Shown one piece after another: positions 17,701-22,990 of a stretch of DNA of 22,990 nt. The stretch comes from CAINDZ01 sp964399195. GTDB taxonomy: Bacteria; Krumholzibacteriota; Krumholzibacteriia; LZORAL124-64-63. The stretch spans positions 1 to 22,990 of the forward strand of contig CAYNPY010000060.1 of NCBI GenBank assembly GCA_964399195.1. The letters are read 5' to 3'. The notes beneath the pieces are model-generated. The model saw nothing but the letters and a program-made list of their open reading frames with translations. It was not told the origin of the DNA and searched no databases. The position numbers and the translations under genes are program-made. The stretch's first letter is position 1; each line of letters opens with the position of its first letter.

Positions 17701-17835
17701 CGGCGACTGCGCGCGCGTGTCGATGGCGGCCAGGAAGGAGGCCTCGGCGGCGACGAAGTCCAGCGCCGCCAGCGCGCGCTCGGCGGCGGCCAGGGACTGC
17801 CAGTAGTTGAGTCCGCGGTGCTGTTCGGTGGTCAT
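11713..17835 (-). CDS. Giant (2,040 aa) cytoplasmic protein of unknown function with degenerate P-loop-like segment
   Basis: I do not recognise this protein as a whole. It has no signal peptide or membrane segment. Residues 1-230 are helix-rich and start like a repeat scaffold (YWQSLAAAERALAALDFVAAEASFLAAI). About 320-380 is a beta-rich segment (CAVEPDGRVAVVFWWGDQPRD). A Rossmann-like alternation spans about 1050-1215. A likely P-loop fold spans about 1595-1760: RFLVLRGTLGSGRHD (Gly1605 on), FWCPDPATAAFLARE, LVMCEVQRF (Glu1691) and RRLLMTVD (Asp1717). The Walker A Lys-Ser/Thr is replaced by Arg1611-His1612 and the DEAQ-like position reads CEVQ, so ATP hydrolysis looks lost. A GGDDDDAPPPPPDP linker lies near 1880. 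The start is taken as ATG 17835; GTG 17844 is in frame. Neither has a Shine-Dalgarno, and the start abuts a hairpin. The gene follows the subtilase gene by 51 nt and is probably its operon partner. Coding status is supported by a protein-like composition along its length. Confidence 0.85.
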   Translation of the reverse strand: MTTEQHRGLNYWQSLAAAERALAALDFVAAEASFLAAIDTRAQSPLRVFLTERLPDGTGRLLRRDQSLPGRWERQSGQFREQFLAAADRIVREGVRVAELRPEDDAERNQPVLEKALFLVARSRVFAEEPASAVPLLKGLFRTAARTGRPFDLQLVRHDVPLTEEDRLWMARKGGELLESFVEQGVLRQGSPESQEWAQVFLQLLQPRYFGSAGRLEEERCWLEAITADRLLGRAAAAVELYRAFLHVCRGPAPRAGEARVRLLELLGNADRVHFAVPRYDEALGAVQAAGPEPGSELAPRFERALARIQYRRPEGGPLPEHNLSWASCAVEPDGRVAVVFWWGDQPRDLAFWRPGEDATALDAFLAPCRGRVVAADDVVSQAAAGAWEHQPAPWPAVAVLTAVLESRLPGGGAERPALVRIALGETQPWRSGWDPALGHPELEPPRRAAPGDLWPQGPAAGAVLGGLLWLAVRSRLHAGDPALRAGVGAMAGRGDPVCRFLYPFVCLNDEAGRAMDASFEPWTLPVLWTRPDPYGWSLSASRAAGPDAGADPLATAPELARSELAIIATGDAPSVLAAWGEGRQKWRVVLDRFERLEALGRVAGGVVGPITLIPQGGAVHDLDAALGLLEDLLADRAGSREPLLPLLHWTRLVETHNGDLLDFRDVRPRPDGAVPLYDRYARLVAGLPREAPRLDGNGRTWAGQFSQRVRKAGLVAGSVPHLGMDPGRLDALWGVFEGADASWVFLDSASVHWDLLRRGDVQIRALHALLHTRGGRHLSLLTGAAWLRAELEDLLSTWLGVFGAPYCAQLGDARPPRLRLVDRGAVPEARLLAAEAMAAQAAWAERVAEQEGGVTVQVPAAGQAGGFWTAVADGRIAAAGPRWRFLREAESPAPGDGGVLVVPALASLQQGAVPAAAGDSREEWLEADAERRNYLSWRARLCALEVAARLAGPWSGVDVLDTRWWRLLRSRAGAHDGAGAGGWNGARALAATADAACRSLDLPGFAAGDTEAAWGRFLPAARLWTAQEAGPAAADAAAGAALAAGAAGSPTGVNLLVGDLEPTWAAVAARTALAWERGDLDHWVLLVSDQCPPGAAALVAAGGSEGISTWGGAQVADCPAPVVRVTPADFGDPQLRAFLAAHPPRTIVATGLYEWLPARDREAQESALALRALLDARAHGVILQTHAMPAPWIRFVERACGARLLGPVPAATAGSAAEPGEVALATPASFGLAGVGAADRAEAVIRRFQGLLARLRPVLAERAVRGEGSDAEPLPPPGRQLVPLEWLAALGGLSPADVEHGAGLLRWVARLAGDPLSAASVLAPGARRGPARHAPHEPAPGSPPLMLARRHAELERRLERLGAAVTEFLPRWLDGAPVGGLTWIDLEHPPVKTAADELPAVDTLLVMVGAGAFGDVGLSYACPRGLLYSTRRLVGLTRPADEALAAVQRGLALFAARLAEVAAAALPVEGGLLVQTGVSDLQEEERHFLALGAALGCWRWLGPACPGAVHLVDLLSLADSPTVRQGDDGWELLGALVAGRFAGDEEAAATPSGPGRLARLTEGRRGLLGLLGGSEGAASLATVIERVAAVAGLDPEQRFLVLRGTLGSGRHDALVRGLVQSRRLADDPGEITFWCPDPATAAFLARECLRVGLVGPLDIRVPERGAAPELGRSAGADAADTSGAVLVMCEVQRFEPETRYRIAQMGRGRRLLMTVDTVAAAEPWEHLFLTTPRADDIVELPAQQRLARRVWAEVGVLAGTEREPGTSRRRDKGLLLAENAANLDQSVARLVAAREKDELGPVLRIVGAMTGDLEYVGDSLLERGWVVAGESRLDWLLLPCPRELLAAAADALAAAGLAPARHGLLAAAAAAGGDDDDAPPPPPDPLLPRFLAPPLRAECRRWQAALDVEAFADFASFADAVAVSEWGQVVFAEPEARARAAAVVAAWGRAAPAALLDQPLWLAWWLVTLADLGESPGAGVRPLVLLAEAARAGGSFVPAAVYMCQGTEEPVRHYEVLGRVTDQALVLYQVRSPLPGDAG

Positions 17836-17836
17836 G

Positions 17837-17858
17837 GCGCGCACGATATCACGCGCGC
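17837..17858 (-). promoter_or_regulatory. Hairpin over the start of the giant gene
   Basis: GCGCGC at 17837-17842 and 17853-17858 pair around a 10-nt loop containing GATATC. The stem ends 1 nt before the ATG at 17835, and the alternative GTG (17844-17842) sits partly in its arm. With no Shine-Dalgarno sequence in the 51-nt gap after the subtilase gene, this suggests initiation limited by structure or dependent on ribosomes arriving from upstream. Confidence 0.4.
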
Positions 17859-17886
17859 GGCCACGGCGGTAGGAAAAGCCGCCCGC

Positions 17887-20800
17887 TCAGCGCACGATGG
17901 TCACGCGCGCGGCCGCCGGCGGCCCGCTTGCCCGCGCGCGCACCAGGTAGGTCCCCGCCGGCAGGGGCCGGCCGTCGTCGTCGCGGCCGTCCCACGCCGC
18001 CCGCCAGCCGTCCTGCTGCGCTTCGGCCGCGACCGCGGCCACGCGGCGCCCGCGCAGGTCGAAGACCTCGAATCCGGCCGTGTCCCGGCCGCCGGCGGCG
18101 CCGCTCAGGCTGAACGCGAAGCGGCCTGCGCCGGGGTTCGGCTGCACCGTCAGTTGCGCGACCGCCAAGTCGGCCGGCGGCGCCGCCGCGGCCCCGGTCA
18201 CCAGCGGGTAGGCGCCGCTGTTGCGCCCGTCGCCGCGCGCGGTGGCCCACAGCGGATCGGAGGCGTAGAGGTCGGCCATCGGCGTGATCGACGCCGTCCG
18301 GCCCGCCGTGTCCAGCCGCAGCAGCAGGTCGGCGTTCACCCGCAGCACGGTCGCGCCCACCGCCGGCACCGGGCCCGCCGCCGCGCCACCGTTCGCCACG
18401 GGACGCCGCACCGCCAGGGGGTCCTCGTCGCCGGTGTCCAGGTACCAGGCCGTGGTCAGTCCCGGCACGCTGGACAGTCCGTAGAGCAGCTCCTGCCAAT
18501 CCAGGTGGACCAGCGGCGCCAGGTCGGTGCCCCAGCCGCCGCGGTGGTTCCAGGCCAGCGGCGGCGCCAGGCGCAGGGCGTCGCGCACCAGCTCGCCCTG
18601 CCCCGTCGTCCCGCGCACGTGCAGCCCCGGCACGACGCGCGAGACCCCGAGACCGTCCAGCCCCAGCCGCGCCTCGCCCAGGTTCCAGACGGCGGCCGCG
18701 CCTGTCTGGCCGTTCTCGAGCAGCCCGAACAGCCCCACGTGCAGTTCGCCGCTGTCGGGCCTCCCGCCGACAGCCGGCCACGACACCGCCTGCCAGGCGC
18801 CGCCCGTCGGGCCGGGCACCTGGGTGATGTCGCCGGGGCCGGGCCGCCCGTCGCCGTCCAGCACGCGGAAGACCACCACCGCCGGGTTGTGCTGCAGCGT
18901 CGGCACCACCACCTCGTGCAGGCCGTCGCGGTCCAGATCCACCAGCACGGGCGGACCCGCCGGCGCCGCGCCCAGGTTGCGCGGCCAGCCCGACAGCGCG
19001 GCCAGCTGCCCGTCCAGCGCGGTGACCGTGCCGTCGGCGAACGCGATGACGATACATTCGGCCGGCCCCGGTCCCAGCACGCCCACCGCGGGGGCCAGCG
19101 GGCCCTGGCGGCCGAGCGGCACGGCCAGTTCCTGCACCGGTCCGGCACGCCAGGCGTAGGCGTTGCCGATGGCGTCGACGACCAGCACGCGCCTCTGGCC
19201 GCCCGCGGTCACGTAGCCCACCGGCGGGGTGAGCCAGCGGTTGAGCGCCAGGTTCACGGCCTGGTAGGTCCCGGCCGGCGCGAAGAAATAGACCGATCCG
19301 AACTCGGAGCTGACGACGATCTCGTCGCCGGCGTTGCCGTCGAGGTCCCAGACCAGCGGCAGGTTGAGCCCGCCCTCCGCCGAAACGTTCGGGAAGACGA
19401 ACACCGGCCAGTTGGCGCGGTGGGTGCCGTCGCTCGCCAGCAGGTTCACCGAGCGGGCGACGGGATCGGACGCGACCAGCGACGGCACCACGAACGACGG
19501 ACCGCTGAAGCCCGCCACGTTGCCGCAGGAGGGCTGCCCGCTGGCCGCGCCCGGCAATACGCGCACGGCGCCCTGCTGCGGGAACGCGCCGGCCTCGCGC
19601 AGCCGCAGCGTGACGGCGCCCTGCCCGGACAGGCGCTTGACCGCCAGCAGTTGCCACGAGTCCGCCGTCGCGGTGACGTAGGTGAACTCCGAAACGCCGG
19701 CTCCCGAAGCGTTGAGGCGCGTGACCCCCGCGCCCGTGCGGTCCAGGTCCAGCGCGCGCGGGTCGGCCACCACCAACTCGATGTCCATTCCCGGCGCCGG
19801 CAGCGCCTCGACCAGATAGCGCACGCGCGGCTGCAGGTCGAGTCGGCGCGCGACCACGGGTTGGCGCGCGGTCGTGGTGAGCGTGTCGATCTGGTCCGCG
19901 CCCGGCCTCAGCGGCACCAGCAGAGCCTGCGCGGCGGCGTCCACGCGCAGCAGGCCCCAGCCCCGGTCGTCGCGCGGCGCGCTGCCGGCGGGCAGCGCGG
20001 TGCGCGCCGAGCCGTCGGGGGTCTCGGCCTGCGCGACCGGCGCCGCGGTCAGGCGCAGCACCGCCATCCGCGTGCGGACGGCGGTCAGGTCGCGCGGCAG
20101 CCGGACGGCCTGCTCGCCCAGCGCCTCGTCCAGCAGGTGCAGCGCGCCCGCGACGTGCGCCGCGGCCAGGCTGGTGCCCCAGCGCCCGCTGTAGGTGTCG
20201 TTCGGCTCGTTGTCCGCGCACTCGACGCGCCCGTTGTTCTGCAGCAGGCCGCCGCCGGGGGCCACCAGGTCGGGCTTGGTCGGCACGCCGCCGCCGCGCC
20301 CGCTGAAGGCCGCCACCGCGCCGTCGTCGCCGACCGCGCCGACGGTCATCGCCGTCGGCAGGCGCGCGGGCCAACCGGGCCAACCGTCGCCGGTGCCGTA
20401 GTTGCCCATCGCGGCCACCGGCACCAGCCCGGCATGCGCCAGGTCGCGCACGGCAGCGGCGATGCCCAGTTCGGCGTCCCAGTTCGTGGCGATCAACACG
20501 GGTCCGATGCGCAGCGCTTCGTGCCGGTCCAGCACCCAGTCGCAGGCGGCCAGGAAATCGCCGGCCCAGGCGCGCCAGACGACGTCGAAGTCGTAGAACT
20601 TGACCACCACCAGGCGCGCGCCCGGGGCCACGCCGCGTCGCGCGTAGTCGACATTGCCGCCGCCGGCGGCCACCGACGCCAGCGCCGTGCCGTGGTGGTG
20701 GTAGTCCCAGGGCCCGGCGGCCAGCGGGAAGTCGTCGGTGACGTCGTGCCAGCCGATGACCCGGTAGCCGGAGAACAGCGGCCAGGTGACGTCGCCGGGG

Positions 20801-21588
20801 TACCAGTCGCCGGCGTCGCCGACGCCCGGCGGCGGCCCGTCGAGGTCGTCGTCGGTCGCGTCGCCCAGGTCGCCGTGCGCGGTGTCGCAGCCCGAGTCGA
20901 GGATGGCCAGCGAGAACGAACCGTCGTTGCCCAGCTGCCAGGCGCCGGTCTCCACGCGGTGGGCTCCCACGGCGCGGCGGCTCACATCGAGCGCCGGCAC
21001 GCCGTCGCGGTCCAGCACCAGGCGGCCGCCCGGCGGCGCGCTCAGCAGCGCGCCGAGGCCGGCCTCGTCCACCTCCAGCACGGTGACCCCGCCGAAGCGC
21101 GCCGTGCTGAACAGCGCGCGGCAGGCGCCGGCCTTGCCGGCTCTGGCGACGGCGCGGGAGGTCTCAGCCGGCGACACGTCCAGGCTGAGAAGGCGCAGGC
21201 GCGCCGGGGCGGCCTTCGCGTCAGCGGCAGCGGGGAGCGGCCCTGCAGTCGCGGCAGCGGGCGCGGCCGGGTCGGCGGCCGCGGCGGCGCGCGCGGCGTC
21301 GGCCGCGGCGGTGGCTCTTCCGTGCAGATCGGCGAACGCGACGCGGCCGGCGCGCCAGTGCTGCAGAACGTCCTCGATGCCGTCGGCGTCGGCATCGACG
21401 ATGCCGGTTTCGAGGGCGCGGGGGTCGATCCCGGGCAAGCCGGGCGCAGCAGCCGCCGGGCCTGCGCGCAGGGCCACCAGCAGCGTCAGCAGCAGGGCGG
21501 GCAATACTGCCGCGACGCCGGCGGACGACCCCACCCGGGCGGCGCACCAGGGCGCGCAACTCTGCGGCAGCGGTCGGACGTTGGCCAT
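17887..21588 (-). CDS. Secreted multidomain subtilisin-like serine protease (S8) with FlgD-like Ig C-terminus
   Basis: This is a 1,233-aa exported protease. A signal peptide ends near AAAAPG (about 48). DADADGIEDVLQ (65-76) resembles a calcium-binding or dockerin-like loop. Residues 130-205 resemble a subtilase propeptide. The catalytic triad is Asp231 (ILDSGCDTAHGDL), His299 (HHHGTALAS) and Ser473 (WGTSLAAAHVAG), with Asn396 of MGNYG in the oxyanion position. The serine motif is variant (LAAA for the usual MATP). About 570-670 looks like a pre-peptidase C-terminal beta domain. VWDLDGNAGDEIVV (about 748) and LVDLDRDGLHEVVV (about 883) are FG-GAP/VCBS-like repeats. From about 1147 a FlgD-type Ig domain (PNPGAGRF, VFDLRGRRV, WDGRDDDGRPLPAGTYLVR) ends the protein, as in many FCB-group secreted proteins. 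ATG 21588 is used; GTG 21594 is possible. A good promoter lies upstream. The giant gene follows 51 nt downstream. Confidence 0.92.
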   Translation of the reverse strand: MANVRPLPQSCAPWCAARVGSSAGVAAVLPALLLTLLVALRAGPAAAAPGLPGIDPRALETGIVDADADGIEDVLQHWRAGRVAFADLHGRATAAADAARAAAAADPAAPAAATAGPLPAAADAKAAPARLRLLSLDVSPAETSRAVARAGKAGACRALFSTARFGGVTVLEVDEAGLGALLSAPPGGRLVLDRDGVPALDVSRRAVGAHRVETGAWQLGNDGSFSLAILDSGCDTAHGDLGDATDDDLDGPPPGVGDAGDWYPGDVTWPLFSGYRVIGWHDVTDDFPLAAGPWDYHHHGTALASVAAGGGNVDYARRGVAPGARLVVVKFYDFDVVWRAWAGDFLAACDWVLDRHEALRIGPVLIATNWDAELGIAAAVRDLAHAGLVPVAAMGNYGTGDGWPGWPARLPTAMTVGAVGDDGAVAAFSGRGGGVPTKPDLVAPGGGLLQNNGRVECADNEPNDTYSGRWGTSLAAAHVAGALHLLDEALGEQAVRLPRDLTAVRTRMAVLRLTAAPVAQAETPDGSARTALPAGSAPRDDRGWGLLRVDAAAQALLVPLRPGADQIDTLTTTARQPVVARRLDLQPRVRYLVEALPAPGMDIELVVADPRALDLDRTGAGVTRLNASGAGVSEFTYVTATADSWQLLAVKRLSGQGAVTLRLREAGAFPQQGAVRVLPGAASGQPSCGNVAGFSGPSFVVPSLVASDPVARSVNLLASDGTHRANWPVFVFPNVSAEGGLNLPLVWDLDGNAGDEIVVSSEFGSVYFFAPAGTYQAVNLALNRWLTPPVGYVTAGGQRRVLVVDAIGNAYAWRAGPVQELAVPLGRQGPLAPAVGVLGPGPAECIVIAFADGTVTALDGQLAALSGWPRNLGAAPAGPPVLVDLDRDGLHEVVVPTLQHNPAVVVFRVLDGDGRPGPGDITQVPGPTGGAWQAVSWPAVGGRPDSGELHVGLFGLLENGQTGAAAVWNLGEARLGLDGLGVSRVVPGLHVRGTTGQGELVRDALRLAPPLAWNHRGGWGTDLAPLVHLDWQELLYGLSSVPGLTTAWYLDTGDEDPLAVRRPVANGGAAAGPVPAVGATVLRVNADLLLRLDTAGRTASITPMADLYASDPLWATARGDGRNSGAYPLVTGAAAAPPADLAVAQLTVQPNPGAGRFAFSLSGAAGGRDTAGFEVFDLRGRRVAAVAAEAQQDGWRAAWDGRDDDGRPLPAGTYLVRARASGPPAAARVTIVR

Positions 21589-21628
21589 GCGCACCCCGTG
21601 CTGGTTCCGTCGGGCGGGTTCCGGGGTG

Positions 21629-21657
21629 ATTGTACGGAGCCGCCGGCGCGCCCGCAA
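21629..21657 (-). promoter_or_regulatory. Sigma-70 type promoter for the subtilase gene
   Basis: On the minus strand TTGCGG (21657-21652) and TACAAT (21634-21629) are separated by exactly 17 nt. The -10 matches the consensus at 5 of 6 positions and the -35 keeps TTG. Transcription would start near 21622, about 34 nt before the ATG at 21588. This starts a transcript that probably also covers the giant gene. Confidence 0.55.
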
Positions 21658-21695
21658 TGCCCGCGCAGACCCGGTGTGCCACAGGGAACGTCCGC

Positions 21696-22082
21696 TCAGA
21701 AGGCCCCCGGAAGGTGCCGCACGTCGACACCTCCCTCGTCCCCGTGGTGCGTCACGGCGACGACGTCGAACCGCAGGTCCGGCACGTCCGGCTGCGGGTG
21801 CGCGGCCAGCCAGGCCAGGGCCGCCCGGCGCACGCGCCGCCGCTGCCCCGCGCCGACGAAGCATTCGGGCTCGGCCGCGCCGCCGGCAGCGCGCGCCTTG
21901 ACCTCCACGAAGGCCAGCACGTCGCCGCGCCGGACCACCAGGTCGATCTCGCCGCCCGGGACGCGGAAGCGGCGGTCCAGGCAGGTGTAGCCGCAGGCGG
22001 TCAGCACCGCCGAGGCAAGCTGTTCGGCCCAGGCGCCGCGGATGGCGCGGTCGCGCGGGGCGATGCGGGTCGAGGCGGGCAT
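21696..22082 (-). CDS. yraN: YraN family (UPF0102) predicted nuclease-fold protein
   Basis: This 128-aa cytoplasmic protein belongs to the widely conserved YraN/UPF0102 family, which has a restriction-endonuclease-like PD-(D/E)xK fold and no settled function. The motif is complete: GGEIDLVVRRGDVLAFVEVKAR with Glu45, Asp47, Glu60 and Lys62. The N-terminal family motif appears as RGAWAEQLA, with Ala-Trp where a Gly is common. The C-terminus (LRFDVVAVTHH) matches the family. The ATG at 22082 gives normal family length; an upstream in-frame ATG at 22190 would add an Arg/Pro-rich tail and is rejected. No strong Shine-Dalgarno is seen. It sits between a secreted-protein gene and the subtilase promoter, not next to its frequent neighbour rnhB. 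Confidence 0.92.
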   Translation of the reverse strand: MPASTRIAPRDRAIRGAWAEQLASAVLTACGYTCLDRRFRVPGGEIDLVVRRGDVLAFVEVKARAAGGAAEPECFVGAGQRRRVRRAALAWLAAHPQPDVPDLRFDVVAVTHHGDEGGVDVRHLPGAF

Positions 22083-22163
22083 GGAAGCGGTCCGATCCGG
22101 AAGGCTTGTCCGGGGGCGGGACTGCGGGAATCGGGCCAGTGGGGCCGGACGCGCCCGGGACCG

Positions 22164-22208
22164 GTCACGCCGACGCTTGCGCCGGCGCAAGTCGCGCCAC
22201 CGCGTGAC
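22164..22208. repeat. Nested palindrome in the gap between yraN and the secreted-protein gene
   Basis: A perfect 16-nt palindrome CTTGCGCCGGCGCAAG (22176-22191) lies inside a second pair of arms, GTCACGC (22164-22170) and GCGTGAC (22202-22208). It lies 55-100 nt downstream of the secreted-protein stop and 81 nt upstream of the yraN start. It could end or protect the upstream mRNA or act as a dyad binding site. No T-run accompanies it. A smaller dyad GGAGTCACTCC is at 22250-22260. Confidence 0.45.
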
Positions 22209-22263
22209 GCACGCGGGGACGGCGTCAGGTGTGAGCCATCACGTCGACCGGAGTCACTCCATA

Positions 22264-22851
22264 TCAGCGGAACAGACTCTTCACGTCGCCGAACGAACCC
22301 ACTTCTTCGCTCACCGGGCAGTTGGCCGCGTTGATGCCGGCCACCGGCAGAGTGACGTCGCCGGAGGCCACGTTGCCAAGGCGCAGGATGCCGTTGCCGG
22401 ACACGACGGGCAGGCCGCCGGGAAGCGAGGGGATCGGGTGCGGGCCGATGTGGAACAGCAGTTCCGACGTCTCCTGGAGCAGAATCGTCCACGTCACCAG
22501 AAGCACGGCGCCGCTCGGCCGGACCGGGTAGTCATTGTACGTGCCGACGGCCCAGCCCCCCCCCTCGTGGTCCAGGAAGCAGGGGCCGCCGCCGCCGGTA
22601 TTGTGGAGCACCGACGAAAGCACGAAATGCGGTGCGCCCGTCAGCACGATCGAACACTCCCACCCGTTGAAGGGGCCCTCCGGGTTCATGAGCACAAGAT
22701 GCGCCGACACCGGCACCATGGCCGCGGCCGCAGTGCAGTTGGTGTTGCCGTCGGTGTCGAAGTAGACGCCGAAGGAATCGGTGGCCGGGTCGAGGCCGGC
22801 GACGGCCGCCGACGCCACCACAGCAATGAGCAGCAAGGTCACCGTCTTCAT
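22264..22851 (-). CDS. Small secreted protein of unknown function with SFGxVKSLFR tail
   Basis: This 195-aa protein starts with a clear signal peptide (MKTVTLLLIAVVASAAVAG, probably cleaved after it). The mature part is beta-rich: FGVYFDTDGNTNCTAAA, then VSAHLVLMNPEGPFNGWECSIVLTG, HNTGGGGPCFLDHEGG and VLLVTWTILLQ. Four Cys residues could form disulfides. It ends in ANCPVSEEVGSFGDVKSLFR. The ATG at 22851 follows AAGGAGG at 8 nt, an excellent ribosome site; the longer frame to 22944 is rejected because it runs into the neighbouring gene. It lies 35 nt downstream of a partial paralogue with the same tail, so the two form a tandem pair in one operon. The fold resembles secreted proteins I associate with Eisenbacteria-like genomes, from memory and unverified. 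Function is unknown. Confidence 0.85.
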   Translation of the reverse strand: MKTVTLLLIAVVASAAVAGLDPATDSFGVYFDTDGNTNCTAAAAMVPVSAHLVLMNPEGPFNGWECSIVLTGAPHFVLSSVLHNTGGGGPCFLDHEGGGWAVGTYNDYPVRPSGAVLLVTWTILLQETSELLFHIGPHPIPSLPGGLPVVSGNGILRLGNVASGDVTLPVAGINAANCPVSEEVGSFGDVKSLFR

Positions 22852-22886
22852 GCTCGCTGCCTCCTTCAAGCTTGGCACGATCGCGC

Positions 22887-22990
22887 TCAGCGGAACAGGC
22901 TCTTGACCCGCCCGAACGAGCTCGCTTCTTCGCCCACCGGGCAATTGCCGGCGTTGATGCTCGCGACCGGCAGGTTGACGTCGCCGGAGG
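22887..22990 (-). CDS. 3' end of a tandem paralogue of the small secreted protein (5' part outside the window)
   Basis: Reading the minus strand into the TGA at 22889-22887 gives SGDVNLPVASINAGNC followed by PVGEEASSFGRVKSLFR. The neighbouring gene ends SGDVTLPVAGINAANC and PVSEEVGSFGDVKSLFR, so about three quarters of these residues are identical. Only about 34 codons are visible; the gene continues past the right edge. It is cotranscribed with its paralogue, 35 nt away. Confidence 0.8.
   Translation of the reverse strand, partial: SGDVNLPVASINAGNCPVGEEASSFGRVKSLFR

Noticed and set aside
16666..21990. A 5.3-kb open frame on the plus strand opposite the subtilase
   Set aside because: The opposite strand encodes an unmistakable subtilase, and the antisense translation is Arg/Gln/His-rich without motifs.
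22083..22190. N-terminal extension of YraN to 22190
   Set aside because: The extra 36 residues are Arg/Pro-rich, absent from the family, and encoded by the nested palindrome region.

Overview
This window is bacterial, single-chromosome-style DNA that is very GC-rich, with third codon positions almost always G or C. Because of this the opposite strand is also open for kilobases at a time, and those antisense frames are discounted here. The best taxonomic hints are the extracellular proteins. One is a large secreted subtilase that ends in a FlgD-like Ig domain with the PNPxxG...VFDLRGRRV...WDGRDDDGRPLPAGTYLVR pattern. The other is a small secreted protein family present as a tandem pair with a conserved C-terminal tail. 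This combination suggests a Gram-negative lineage of the FCB-related candidate phyla (Eisenbacteria/Krumholzibacteriota type). That placement is an inference from protein style, not a phylogeny. No mobile element, CRISPR array, rRNA or tRNA was found.

Layout, left to right. (1) 1-454: a non-coding leader with an inverted repeat and a TATAAT box, then a class A penicillin-binding protein (455-2614, +). (2) A convergent nucleoside-salvage operon on the minus strand, transcribed deoB, cdd, deoA (5585 down to 2633). Its genes are joined by two 4-nt start/stop overlaps. Together they would convert cytidine to uridine, split pyrimidine nucleosides, and turn the pentose-1-phosphate into pentose-5-phosphate. 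(3) Divergent from it, rarA and pfkA overlap by 4 nt on the plus strand (5723-8136) and end at a bidirectional hairpin at 8187-8217. (4) A minus-strand block follows: a lipoprotein of unknown function (9168-8275), then a 338-nt gap. Upstream of that gap in the transcribed direction are tryptophanase and a 219-residue unknown, 4 nt apart. (5) A 2,040-residue unknown protein (17835-11713) lies directly downstream of a 1,233-residue secreted subtilase (21588-17887) that has its own recognisable promoter. (6) At the right edge are yraN, a small secreted protein, and the 3' end of a tandem paralogue cut by the window end.

The least ordinary part is 11.6-22.9 kb. The giant protein shows no recognisable intact enzyme domain. 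It does contain a segment that looks like a P-loop NTPase whose Walker A lysine and Walker B acidic signature have been replaced. Its start codon has no Shine-Dalgarno sequence and sits against a hairpin. The gap between it and tryptophanase contains two mutually exclusive G/C hairpins. The two tandem secreted proteins end in the same decapeptide-like tail (SFGxVKSLFR), which may be a terminal sorting or attachment signal.
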